Counted from the first letter of the stretch, positions 12,352 through 24,660 are shown. The stretch: 64,000 nucleotides of DNA from Auanema rhodensis (GCA_964057225.1 OZ059900.1:22025638-22089637); one strand, 5' to 3'. Translations and numbers: made by a program. Notes: generated by a model not told the origin, from the sequence alone.

Positions 12352-14210
12352 TAAAATATTTCTCATGGGAAATACTGTGTTTTTGTATTTTTCTAGTGTT
12401 CAGCATGTAAAATGCTTCATTTTAGTATGTAACACGCTGAAATTTGTTGCATTTGACGACTCATATGAACAAAAATCGATTTAATCAATATTAGCCATAA
12501 GGGGCGTGCCCTCAGAATATACTAATTTCCTTAATTTTCTAACCCCTGTTTTTTTGTCGTGAAAGTGGAACTAGACGTTGTACGAACAATTTTGAGCTAG
12601 GTTTCATTGACATTGCATGAGTTTGAACACATGAAATCGTAAGTCAAAACCTTGTTTACAGCGAAATTTCCAAAAACTGGTTTTCCAGCATAATAAAATA
12701 TTTCTCATGGGAAATACTGTGTTTTTGTATTTTTCTAGTGTTCAGCATGTAAAATGCTTCATTTTAGTATGTAACACGCTGAAATTCGTTGCATTTGACG
12801 ACTCATATGAACAAAAATCGATTTAATCATTATTAGCCATAAGGGGCGTGCCCTCAGAATATGCTAATTTCCTTAATTTTCTAACCCCTGTTTTTTTGTC
12901 GTGAAAGTGGAACTAGACGTTGTACGAACAATTTTGAGTTAGGTTTCATTGACATTGCATGAGTTTGAACACATGAAATCGTAAGTCAAAACCTTGTTTA
13001 CAGCGAAATTTCCAAAAACTGGTTTTCCAGCATAATAAAATATTTCTCATGGGAAATACTGTGTTTTTGTATTTTTCTAGTGTTCAGCATGTAAAATGCT
13101 TCATTTTAGTATGTAACACGCTGAAATTCGTTGCATTTGACGACTCATATGAACAAAAATCGATTTAATCAATATTAGCCATAAGGGGCGTGCCCTCAGA
13201 ATATGCTAATTTCCTTAATTTTCTAACCCCTGTTTTTTTGTCGTGAAAGTGGAACTAGACGTTGTACGAACAATTTTGAGCTAGGTTTCATTGACATTGC
13301 ATGAGTTTGAACACATGAAATCGTAAGTCAAAACCTTGTTTACAGCGAAATTTCCAAAAACTGGTTTTCCAGCATAATAAAATATTTCTCATGGGAAATA
13401 CTGTGTTTTTGTATTTTTCTAGTGTTCAGCATGTAAAATGCTTCATTTTAGTATGTAACACGCTGAAATTCGTTGCATTTGACGACTCATATGAACAAAA
13501 ATCGATTTAATCAATATTAGCCATAAGGGGCGTGCCCTCAGAATATACTAATTTCCTTAATTTTCTAACCCCTGTTTTTTTGTCGTGAAAGTGGAACTAG
13601 ACGTTGTACGAACAATTTTGAGCTAGGTTTCATTGACATTGCATGAGTTTGAACACATGCAATCGTAAGTCAAAACCTTGTTTACAGCGAAATTTCCAAA
13701 AACTGGTTTTCCAGCATAATAAAATATTTCTCATGGGAAATACTGTGTTTTTGTATTTTTCTAGTGTTCAGCATGTAAAATGCTTCATTTTAGTATGTAA
13801 CACGCTGAAATTCGTTGCATTTGACGACTCATATGAACAAAAATCGATTTAATCAATATTAGCCATAAGGGGCGTGCCCTCAGAATATGCTAATTTCCTT
13901 AATTTTCTAACCCCTGTTTTTTTGTCGTGAAAGTGGAACTAGACGTTGTACGAACAATTTTGAGCTAAGTTTCATTGACATTGCATGAGTTTGAACACAT
14001 GAAATCGTATGTCAAAACCTTGTTTACAGCGAAATTTCCAAAAACTGGTTTTCCAGCATAATAAAATATTTCTCATGGGAAATACTGTGTTTTTGTTTTT
14101 TTCTAGTGTTCAGCATGTAAAATGCTTCATTTTAGTATGTAACACGCTGAAATTCGTTGCATTTGACGACTCATATGAACAAAAATCGATTTAATCAATA
14201 TTAGCCATAA
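11668..14210 (+). repeat. 2543-bp higher-order repeat, copy 3
   Basis: Directly follows copy 2, so copies 2 and 3 form a tandem pair. Confidence 0.85.
12352..12500 (+). repeat. S unit 8 (149 bp)
   Basis: Minor type: gcttc with aaatttgttgc. It is the last S unit for about 12 kb. Confidence 0.95.
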
Positions 14211-16262
14211 GGGGCGTGCCCTCAGAATATACTAATTTCCTTAATTTTCTAACCCCTGTTTTTTTGTCGTGAAAGTGGAACTAGACGTTGTACGAACAAT
14301 TTTGAGCTAGGTTTCATTGACATTGCATGAGTTTGAACACATGAAATCGTAAGTCAAAACCTTGTTTACAGCGAAATTTCCAAAAACTGGTTTTCCAGCA
14401 TAATAAAATATTTCTCATGGGAAATACTGTGTTTTTGTATTTTTCTAGTGTTCAGCATGTAAAATGCTTCATTTTAGTATGTAACACGCTGAAATTCGTT
14501 GCATTTGACGACTCATATGAACAAAAATCGATTTAATCAATATTAGCCATAAGGGGCGTGCCCTCAGAATATACTAATTTCCTTAATTTTCTAACCCCTG
14601 TTTTTTTGTCGTGAAAGTGGAACTAGACGTTGTACGAACAATTTTGAGCTAGGTTTCATTGACATTGCATGAGTTTGAACACATGAAATCGTAAGTCAAA
14701 ACCTTGTTTACAGCGAAATTTCCAAAAACTGGTTTTCCAGCATAATAAAATATTTCTCATGGGAAATACTGTGTTTTTGTATTTTTCTAGTGTTCAGCAT
14801 GTAAAATGCTTCATTTTAGTATGTAACACGCTGAAATTCGTTGCATTTGACGACTCATATGAACAAAAATCGATTTAATCATTATTAGCCATAAGGGGCG
14901 TGCCCTCAGAATATGCTAATTTCCTTAATTTTCTAACCCCTGTTTTTTTGTCGTGAAAGTGGAACTAGACGTTGTACGAACAATTTTGAGTTAGGTTTCA
15001 TTGACATTGCATGAGTTTGAACACATGAAATCGTAAGTCAAAACCTTGTTTACAGCGAAATTTCCAAAAACTGGTTTTCCAGCATAATAAAATATTTCTC
15101 ATGGGAAATACTGTGTTTTTGTATTTTTCTAGTGTTCAGCATGTAAAATGCTTCATTTTAGTATGTAACACGCTGAAATTCGTTGCATTTGACGACTCAT
15201 ATGAACAAAAATCGATTTAATCAATATTAGCCATAAGGGGCGTGCCCTCAGAATATGCTAATTTCCTTAATTTTCTAACCCCTGTTTTTTTGTCGTGAAA
15301 GTGGAACTAGACGTTGTACGAACAATTTTGAGCTAGGTTTCATTGACATTGCATGAGTTTGAACACATGAAATCGTAAGTCAAAACCTTGTTTACAGCGA
15401 AATTTCCAAAAACTGGTTTTCCAGCATAATAAAATATTTCTCATGGGAAATACTGTGTTTTTGTATTTTTCTAGTGTTCAGCATGTAAAATGCTTCATTT
15501 TAGTATGTAACACGCTGAAATTCGTTGCATTTGACGACTCATATGAACAAAAATCGATTTAATCAATATTAGCTATAAGGGGCGTGCCCTCAGAATATGC
15601 TAATTTCCTTAATTTTCTAACCCCTGTTTTTTTGTCGTGAAAGTAGAACTAGACGTTGTACGAACAATTTTGAGCTAGGTTTCATTGACATTGCATGAGT
15701 TTGAACACATGAAATCGTAAGTCAAAACCTTGTTTACAGCGAAATTTCCAAAAACTGGTTTTCCAGCATAATAAAATATTTCTCATGGGAAATACTGTGT
15801 TTTTGTATTTTTCTAGTGTTCAGCATGTAAAATGCTTCATTTTAGTATGTAACACGCTGAAATTCGTTGCATTTGACGACTCATATGAACAAAAATCGAT
15901 TTAATCATTATTAGCCATAAGGGGCATGCCCTCAGAATATGCTAATTTCCTTAATTTTCTAACCCCTGTTTTTTTGTCGTGAAAGTGGAACAAGACGTTG
16001 TACGAACAATTTTGAGTTAGGTTTCATTGACATTGCATGAGTTTGAACACATGAAATCGTAAGTCAAAACCTTGTTTACAGCGAAATTTCCAAAAACTGG
16101 TTTTCCAGCTGAATAAAATATTTTTCATGGGAAATACTGTGTTTTTGTATTTTTCTAGTGTTCAGCATGTAAAATGCTTCATTTTAGTATGTAACACGCT
16201 GAAATTTGTTGCATTTGACGACTCATATGAACAAAAATCGATTTAATCAATATTAGCCATAA
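12501..16262 (+). repeat. Run of 11 L units
   Basis: Landmarks every 342 bp from 12501 to 15921. Accidental open frames at 13643-13852 and 14009-14194 come from A134C and A142T in units 13527 and 13869. agctataagg precedes 15579. The unit at 15921 is the most diverged monomer seen. Confidence 0.95.
15921..16262 (+). repeat. Diverged L unit
   Basis: Differs from the majority at ggggcatg, gaacaagacg, gagttagg, ccagctgaataaa, atttttcatgg and aaatttgttg, about seven changes, against one to three in a typical unit. An identical-looking copy lies at 20999-21340. Confidence 0.9.
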
Positions 16263-16749
16263 GGGGCGTGCCCTCAGAATATGCTAATTTCCTTAATTTT
16301 CTAACCCCTGTTTTTTTGTCGTGAAAGTGGAACTAGACGTTGTACGAACAATTTTGAGTTAGGTTTCATTGACATTGCATGAGTTTGAACACATGAAATC
16401 GTAAGTCAAAACCTTGTTTACAGCGATTTCAGCGTGTTACATACTAAAATGAAGCATTTTACATGCTGAACACTAGAAAAATACAAAAACACAGTATTTC
16501 CCATGAGAAATATTTTATTATGCTGGAAAACCAGTTTTTGGAAATTTCGCTGTAAACAAGGTTTTGACTTACGATTTCATGTGTTCAAACTCATGCAATG
16601 TCAATGAAACTTAGCTCAAAATTGTTCGTACAACGTCTAGTTCCACTTTCACGACAAAAAAACAGGGGTTTGAAATACTGTGACGCTGAAATTCGTTGCA
16701 TTTGACGACTCATATGAACAAAAATCGATTTAATCAATATTAGCCATAA
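16263..16749 (+). repeat. C unit 3 (487 bp)
   Basis: Forward part 16263-16426, inverted segment 16427-16670, filler tgaaatactgtg 16671-16682, forward tail 16683-16749. Forward arm 16303-16426 and inverted arm 16547-16670 are 124 nt each, with only two mismatches noted (forward gagttagg against gagctaag in the inverted copy), separated by a 120-nt spacer. Confidence 0.95.
16427..16670 (-). repeat. Inverted satellite segment in C unit 3
   Basis: Reverse complement of monomer positions about 41-284. The entry junction is cagcga followed by tttcagcgtg, where forward sequence would continue cagcgaaatttcc. At the exit, caggggtt is followed by the filler. Confidence 0.95.
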
Positions 16750-17091
16750 GGGGCGTGCCCTCAGAATATGCTAATTTCCTTAATTTTCTAACCCCTGTTT
16801 TTTTGTCGTGAAAGTGGAACTAGACGTTGTACGAACAATTTTGAGCTAGGTTTCATTGACATTGCATGAGTTTGAACACATGAAATCGTAAGTCAAAACC
16901 TTGTTTACAGCGAAATTTCCAAAAACTGGTTTTCCAGCATAATAAAATATTTCTCATGGGAAATACTGTGTTTTTGTATTTTTCTAGTGTTCAGCATGTA
17001 AAATGCTTCATTTTAGTATGTAACACGCTGAAATTCGTTGCATTTGACGACTCATATGAACAAAAATCGATTTAATCAATATTAGCCATAA
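16750..17091 (+). repeat. Single L unit between two C units
   Basis: Ordinary monomer. The arrangement C-L-C here recurs at 21341-22656. Confidence 0.95.
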
Positions 17092-17578
17092 GGGGCGTGC
17101 CCTCAGAATATGCTAATTTCCTTAATTTTCTAACCCCTGTTTTTTTGTCGTGAAAGTGGAACTAGACGTTGTACGAACAATTTTGAGTTAGGTTTCATTG
17201 ACATTGCATGAGTTTGAACACATGAAATCGTAAGTCAAAACCTTGTTTACAGCGATTTCAGCGTGTTACATACTAAAATGAAGCATTTTACATGCTGAAC
17301 ACTAGAAAAATACAAAAACACAGTATTTCCCATGAGAAATATTTTATTATGCTGGAAAACCAGTTTTTGGAAATTTCGCTGTAAACAAGGTTTTGACTTA
17401 CGATTTCATGTGTTCAAACTCATGCAATGTCAATGAAACTTAGCTCAAAATTGTTCGTACAACGTCTAGTTCCACTTTCACGACAAAAAAACAGGGGTTT
17501 GAAATACTGTGACGCTGAAATTCGTTGCATTTGACGACTCATATGAACAAAAATCGATTTAATCAATATTAGCCATAA
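17092..17578 (+). repeat. C unit 4 (487 bp)
   Basis: Same structure as C unit 3. Confidence 0.95.
17256..17499 (-). repeat. Inverted satellite segment in C unit 4
   Basis: Junctions and filler are the same as in C unit 3. Confidence 0.95.
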
Positions 17579-20500
17579 GGGGCGTGCCCTCAGAATATGC
17601 TAATTTCCTTAATTTTCTAACCCCTGTTTTTTTGTCGTGAAAGTGGAACTAGACGTTGTACGAACAATTTTGAGCTAGGTTTCATTGACATTGCATGAGT
17701 TTGAACACATGAAATCGTAAGTCAAAACCTTGTTTACAGCGAAATTTCCAAAAACTGGTTTTCCAGCATAATAAAATATTTCTCATGGGAAATACTGTGT
17801 TTTTGTATTTTTCTAGTGTTCAGCATGTAAAATGCTTCATTTTAGTATGTAACACGCTGAAATTCGTTGCATTTGACGACTCATATGAACAAAAATCGAT
17901 TTAATCATTATTAGCCATAAGGGGCGTGCCCTCAGAATATGCTAATTTCCTTAATTTTCTAACCCCTGTTTTTTTGTCGTGAAAGTGGAACTAGACGTTG
18001 TACGAACAATTTTGAGTTAGGTTTCATTGACATTGCATGAGTTTGAACACATGAAATCGTAAGTCAAAACCTTGTTTACAGCGAAATTTCCAAAAACTGG
18101 TTTTCCAGCATAATAAAATATTTCTCATGGGAAATACTGTGTTTTTGTATTTTTCTAGTGTTCAGCATGTAAAATGCTTCATTTTAGTATGTAACACGCT
18201 GAAATTCGTTGCATTTGACGACTCATATGAACAAAAATCGATTTAATCAATATTAGCCATAAGGGGCGTGCCCTCAGAATATGCTAATTTCCTTAATTTT
18301 CTAACCCCTGTTTTTTTGTCGTGAAAGTGGAACTAGACGTTGTACGAACAATTTTGAGCTAGGTTTCATTGACATTGCATGAGTTTGAACACATGAAATC
18401 GTAAGTCAAAACCTTGTTTACAGCGAAATTTCCAAAAACTGGTTTTCCAGCATAATAAAATATTTCTCATGGGAAATACTGTGTTTTTGTATTTTTCTAG
18501 TGTTCAGCATGTAAAATGCTTCATTTTAGTATGTAACACGCTGAAATTCGTTGCATTTGACGACTCATATGAACAAAAATCGATTTAATCAATATTAGCC
18601 ATAAGGGGCGTGCCCTCAGAATATACTAATTTCCTTAATTTTCTAACCCCTGTTTTTTTGTCGTGAAAGTGGAACTAGACGTTGTACGAACAATTTTGAG
18701 CTAGGTTTCATTGACATTGCATGAGTTTGAACACATGCAATCGTAAGTCAAAACCTTGTTTACAGCGAAATTTCCAAAAACTGGTTTTCCAGCATAATAA
18801 AATATTTCTCATGGGAAATACTGTGTTTTTGTATTTTTCTAGTGTTCAGCATGTAAAATGCTTCATTTTAGTATGTAACACGCTGAAATTCGTTGCATTT
18901 GACGACTCATATGAACAAAAATCGATTTAATCAATATTAGCCATAAGGGGCGTGCCCTCAGAATATGCTAATTTCCTTAATTTTCTAACCCCTGTTTTTT
19001 TGTCGTGAAAGTGGAACTAGACGTTGTACGAACAATTTTGAGCTAAGTTTCATTGACATTGCATGAGTTTGAACACATGAAATCGTATGTCAAAACCTTG
19101 TTTACAGCGAAATTTCCAAAAACTGGTTTTCCAGCATAATAAAATATTTCTCCTGGGAAATACTGTGTTTTTGTTTTTTTCTAGTGTTCAGCATGTAAAA
19201 TGCTTCATTTTAGTATGTAACACGCTGAAATTCGTTGCATTTGACGACTCATATGAACAAAAATCGATTTAATCAATATTAGCCATAAGGGGCGTGCCCT
19301 CAGAATATACTAATTTCCTTAATTTTCTAACCCCTGTTTTTTTGTCGTGAAAGTGGAACTAGACGTTGTACGAACAATTTTGAGCTAGGTTTCATTGACA
19401 TTGCATGAGTTTGAACACATGAAATCGTAAGTCAAAACCTTGTTTACAGCGAAATTTCCAAAAACTGGTTTTCCAGCATAATAAAATATTTCTCATGGGA
19501 AATACTGTGTTTTTGTATTTTTCTAGTGTTCAGCATGTAAAATGCTTCATTTTAGTATGTAACACGCTGAAATTCGTTGCATTTGACGACTCATATGAAC
19601 AAAAATCGATTTAATCAATATTAGCCATAAGGGGCGTGCCCTCAGAATATACTAATTTCCTTAATTTTCTAACCCCTGTTTTTTTGTCGTGAAAGTGGAA
19701 CTAGACGTTGTACGAACAATTTTGAGCTAGGTTTCATTGACATTGCATGAGTTTGAACACATGAAATCGTAAGTCAAAACCTTGTTTACAGCGAAATTTC
19801 CAAAAACTGGTTTTCCAGCATAATAAAATATTTCTCATGGGAAATACTGTGTTTTTGTATTTTTCTAGTGTTCAGCATGTAAAATGCTTCATTTTAGTAT
19901 GTAACACGCTGAAATTCGTTGCATTTGACGACTCATATGAACAAAAATCGATTTAATCATTATTAGCCATAAGGGGCGTGCCCTCAGCATATGCTAATTT
20001 CCTTAATTTTCTAACCCCTGTTTTTTTGTCGTGAAAGTGGAACTAGACGTTGTACGAACAATTTTGAGTTAGGTTTCATTGACATTGCATGAGTTTGAAC
20101 ACATGAAATCGTAAGTCAAAACCTTGTTTACAGCGAAATTTCCAAAAACTGGTTTTCCAGCATAATAAAATATTTCTCATGGGAAATACTGTGTTTTTGT
20201 ATTTTTCTAGTGTTCAGCATGTAAAATGCTTCATTTTAGTATGTAACACGCTGAAATTCGTTGCATTTGACGACTCATATGAACAAAAATCGATTTAATC
20301 AATATTAGCCATAAGGGGCGTGCCCTCAGAATATGCTAATTTCCTTAATTTTCTAACCCCTGTTTTTTTGTCGTGAAAGTGGAACTAGACGTTGTACGAA
20401 CAATTTTGAGCTAGGTTTCATTGACATTGCATGAGTTTGAACACATGAAATCGTAAGTCAAAACCTTGTTTACAGCGAAATTTCCAAAAACTGGTTTTCC

Positions 20501-21340
20501 AGCATAATAAAATATTTCTCATGGGAAATACTGTGTTTTTGTATTTTTCTAGTGTTCAGCATGTAAAATGCTTCATTTTAGTATGTAACACGCTGAAATT
20601 CGTTGCATTTGACGACTCATATGAACAAAAATCGATTTAATCAATATTAGCTATAAGGGGCGTGCCCTCAGAATATGCTAATTTCCTTAATTTTCTAACC
20701 CCTGTTTTTTTGTCGTGAAAGTAGAACTAGACGTTGTACGAACAATTTTGAGCTAGGTTTCATTGACATTGCATGAGTTTGAACACATGAAATCGTAAGT
20801 CAAAACCTTGTTTACAGCGAAATTTCCAAAAACTGGTTTTCCAGCATAATAAAATATTTCTCATGGGAAATACTGTGTTTTTGTATTTTTCTAGTGTTCA
20901 GCATGTAAAATGCTTCATTTTAGTATGTAACACGCTGAAATTCGTTGCATTTGACGACTCATATGAACAAAAATCGATTTAATCATTATTAGCCATAAGG
21001 GGCATGCCCTCAGAATATGCTAATTTCCTTAATTTTCTAACCCCTGTTTTTTTGTCGTGAAAGTGGAACAAGACGTTGTACGAACAATTTTGAGTTAGGT
21101 TTCATTGACATTGCATGAGTTTGAACACATGAAATCGTAAGTCAAAACCTTGTTTACAGCGAAATTTCCAAAAACTGGTTTTCCAGCTGAATAAAATATT
21201 TTTCATGGGAAATACTGTGTTTTTGTATTTTTCTAGTGTTCAGCATGTAAAATGCTTCATTTTAGTATGTAACACGCTGAAATTTGTTGCATTTGACGAC
21301 TCATATGAACAAAAATCGATTTAATCAATATTAGCCATAA
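17579..21340 (+). repeat. Run of 11 L units
   Basis: Landmarks every 342 bp from 17579 to 20999. This matches the run at 12501-16262 shifted by 5078 bp. Accidental open frames at 18721-18930 and 19087-19272 come from A134C and A142T; the second also has a private tctcctggg at 19153. A private cagcatatg is at 19988. Confidence 0.95.
20999..21340 (+). repeat. Diverged L unit, second copy
   Basis: Carries the same changes as 15921-16262, carried along by the 5078-bp duplication. Confidence 0.9.
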
Positions 21341-21827
21341 GGGGCGTGCCCTCAGAATATGCTAATTTCCTTAATTTTCTAACCCCTGTTTTTTTGTCGT
21401 GAAAGTGGAACTAGACGTTGTACGAACAATTTTGAGTTAGGTTTCATTGACATTGCATGAGTTTGAACACATGAAATCGTAAGTCAAAACCTTGTTTACA
21501 GCGATTTCAGCGTGTTACATACTAAAATGAAGCATTTTACATGCTGAACACTAGAAAAATACAAAAACACAGTATTTCCCATGAGAAATATTTTATTATG
21601 CTGGAAAACCAGTTTTTGGAAATTTCGCTGTAAACAAGGTTTTGACTTACGATTTCATGTGTTCAAACTCATGCAATGTCAATGAAACTTAGCTCAAAAT
21701 TGTTCGTACAACGTCTAGTTCCACTTTCACGACAAAAAAACAGGGGTTTGAAATACTGTGACGCTGAAATTCGTTGCATTTGACGACTCATATGAACAAA
21801 AATCGATTTAATCAATATTAGCCATAA
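21341..21827 (+). repeat. C unit 5 (487 bp)
   Basis: Copy of C unit 3 displaced by 5078 bp. Confidence 0.95.
21505..21748 (-). repeat. Inverted satellite segment in C unit 5
   Basis: Junctions and filler identical to C unit 3. Confidence 0.95.
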
Positions 21828-22169
21828 GGGGCGTGCCCTCAGAATATGCTAATTTCCTTAATTTTCTAACCCCTGTTTTTTTGTCGTGAAAGTGGAACTA
21901 GACGTTGTACGAACAATTTTGAGCTAGGTTTCATTGACATTGCATGAGTTTGAACACATGAAATCGTAAGTCAAAACCTTGTTTACAGCGAAATTTCCAA
22001 AAACTGGTTTTCCAGCATAATAAAATATTTCTCATGGGAAATACTGTGTTTTTGTATTTTTCTAGTGTTCAGCATGTAAAATGCTTCATTTTAGTATGTA
22101 ACACGCTGAAATTCGTTGCATTTGACGACTCATATGAACAAAAATCGATTTAATCAATATTAGCCATAA
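21828..22169 (+). repeat. Single L unit between two C units
   Basis: Second copy of the C-L-C arrangement. Confidence 0.95.
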
Positions 22170-22656
22170 GGGGCGTGCCCTCAGAATATGCTAATTTCCT
22201 TAATTTTCTAACCCCTGTTTTTTTGTCGTGAAAGTGGAACTAGACGTTGTACGAACAATTTTGAATTAGGTTTCATTGACATTGCATGAGTTTGAACACA
22301 TGAAATCGTAAGTCAAAACCTTGTTTACAGCGATTTCAGCGTGTTACATACTAAAATGAAGCATTTTACATGCTGAACACTAGAAAAATACAAAAACACA
22401 GTATTTCCCATGAGAAATATTTTATTATGCTGGAAAACCAGTTTTTGGAAATTTCGCTGTAAACAAGGTTTTGACTTACGATTTCATGTGTTCAAACTCA
22501 TGCAATGTCAATGAAACTTAGCTCAAAATTGTTCGTACAACGTCTAGTTCCACTTTCACGACAAAAAAACAGGGGTTTGAAATACTGTGACGCTGAAATT
22601 CGTTGCATTTGACGACTCATATGAACAAAAATCGATTTAATCAATATTAGCCATAA
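22170..22656 (+). repeat. C unit 6 (487 bp)
   Basis: Copy of C unit 4 displaced by 5078 bp. Forward arm has a private tgaattagg (22265) where unit 4 has tgagttagg. Confidence 0.95.
22334..22577 (-). repeat. Inverted satellite segment in C unit 6
   Basis: Junctions and filler as in the other copies. Confidence 0.95.
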
Positions 22657-23340
22657 GGGGCGTGCCCTCAGAATATGCTAATTTCCTTAATTTTCTAACC
22701 CCTGTTTTTTTGTCGTGAAAGTGGAACTAGACGTTGTACGAACAATTTTGAGCTAGGTTTCATTGACATTGCATGAGTTTGAACACATGAAATCGTAAGT
22801 CAAAACCTTGTTTACAGCGAAATTTCCAAAAACTGGTTTTCCAGTATAATAAAATATTTCTCATGGGAAATACTGTGTTTTTGTATTTTTCTAGTGTTCA
22901 GCATGTAAAATGCTTCATTTTAGTATGTAACACGCTGAAATTCGTTGCATTTGACGACTCATATGAACAAAAATCAATTTAATCAATATTAGCCATAAGG
23001 GGCGTGCCCTCAGAATATGCTAATTTCCTTAATTTTCTAACCCCTGTTTTTTTGTCGTGAAAGTGGAACTAGACGTTGTACGAACAATTTTGAGCTAGGT
23101 TTCATTGACATTGCATGAGTTTGAACACATGAAATCGTAAGTCAAAACCTTGTTTACAGCGAAATTTCCAAAAACTGGTTTTCCAGCATAATAAAATATT
23201 TCTCATGGGAAATACTGTGTTTTTGTATTTTTCTAGTGTTCAGCATGTAAAATGCTTCATTTTAGTATGTAACACGCTGAAATTCGTTGCATTTGACGAC
23301 TCATATGAACAAAAATCGATTTAATCAATATTAGCCATAA
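22657..23340 (+). repeat. Run of 2 L units
   Basis: Landmarks 22657, 22999. ccagtataat near 22845 and aaatcaattt near 22976 (ATCGAT lost) mark the point where the 5078-bp copy ends. Confidence 0.95.
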
Positions 23341-23827
23341 GGGGCGTGCCCTCAGAATATGCTAATTTCCTTAATTTTCTAACCCCTGTTTTTTTGTCGT
23401 GAAAGTGGAACTAGACGTTGTACGAACAATTTTGAGTTAGGTTTCATTGACATTGCATGAGTTTGAACACATGAAATCGTAAGTCAAAACCTTGTTTACA
23501 GCGATTTCAGCGTGTTACATACTAAAATGAAGCATTTTACATGCTGAACACTAGAAAAATACAAAAACACAGTATTTCCCATGAGAAATATTTTATTATG
23601 CTGGAAAACCAGTTTTTGGAAATTTCGCTGTAAACAAGGTTTTGACTTACGATTTCATGTGTTCAAACTCATGCAATGTCAATGAAACTTAGCTCAAAAT
23701 TGTTCGTACAACGTCTAGTTCCACTTTCACGACAAGAAAACAGGGGTTTGAAATACTGTGACGCTGAAATTCGTTGCATTTGACGACTCATATGAACAAA
23801 AATCGATTTAATCAATATTAGCCATAA
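23341..23827 (+). repeat. C unit 7 (487 bp)
   Basis: Last C unit in the window. The A run of the inverted segment is interrupted (gacaagaaaac near 23735). Confidence 0.95.
23505..23748 (-). repeat. Inverted satellite segment in C unit 7
   Basis: Boundaries and filler as in the others, with one private A to G in the A run. Confidence 0.95.
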
Positions 23828-24511
23828 GGGGCGTGCCCTCAGAATATGCTAATTTCCTTAATTTTCTAACCCCTGTTTTTTTGTCGTGAAAGTGGAACTA
23901 GACGTTGTACGAACAATTTTGAGCTAGGTTTCATTGACATTGCATGAGTTTGAACACATGAAATCGTAAGTCAAAACCTTGTTTACAGCGAAATTTCCAA
24001 AAACTGGTTTTCCAGTATAATAAAATATTTCTCATGGGAAATACTGTGTTTTTGTATTTTTCTAGTGTTCAGCATGTAAAATGCTTCATTTTAGTATGTA
24101 ACACGCTGAAATTCGTTGCATTTGACGACTCATATGAACAAAAATCGATTTAATCAATATTAGCCATGAGGGGCGTGCCCTCAGAATATGCTAATTTCCT
24201 TAATTTTCTAACCCCTGTTTTTTTGTCGTGAAAGTGGAACTAGACGTTGTACGAACAATTTTGAGCTAGGTTTCATTGACATTGCATGAGTTTGAACACA
24301 TGAAATCGTAAGTCAAAGCCTTGTTTACAGCGAAATTTCCAAAAACTGGTTTTCCAGCATAATAAAATATTTCTCATGGGAAATACTGTGTTTTTGTATT
24401 TTTCTAGTGTTCAGCATGTAAAATCCTTCATTTTAGTATGTAACACGCTGAAATTCGTTGCATTTGACAACTCATATGAACAAAAATCGATTTAATCAAT
24501 ATTAGCCATAA
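23828..24511 (+). repeat. Run of 2 L units
   Basis: Landmarks 23828, 24170 (preceded by ccatgagg). The second carries the A149G/G256C/G300A trio. The S-rich zone starts here. Confidence 0.95.
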
Positions 24512-24660
24512 TAAAATATTTCTCATGGGAAATACTGTGTTTTTGTATTTTTCTAGTGTTCAGCATGTAAAATGATTCATTTTAGTATGTAACACGCTGA
24601 AATTCGTTGCATTTGACGACTCATATGAACAAAAATCGATTTAATCAATATTAGCCATAA
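24512..24660 (+). repeat. S unit 9 (149 bp)
   Basis: Major type (gattc). Confidence 0.95.

Larger units (their letters stand above)
12561..17638 (+). repeat. 5078-bp tandem duplication, copy 1
   Basis: 12 L plus 2 C units (12x342 + 2x487 = 5078). The boundary is approximate within the 12501 unit, which has atatacta where 17579 has atatgcta. Confidence 0.88.
17639..22716 (+). repeat. 5078-bp tandem duplication, copy 2
   Basis: Nearly identical to copy 1. I noted three substitutions, at 19153, 19988 and 22265. The match breaks before ccagtataat near 22845. Confidence 0.88.

Noticed and set aside
16324-16374. Telomeric repeat, because of gttagg in C97T units
   Set aside because: Only one copy per monomer and only in some units; no tandem TTAGG or TTAGGG.
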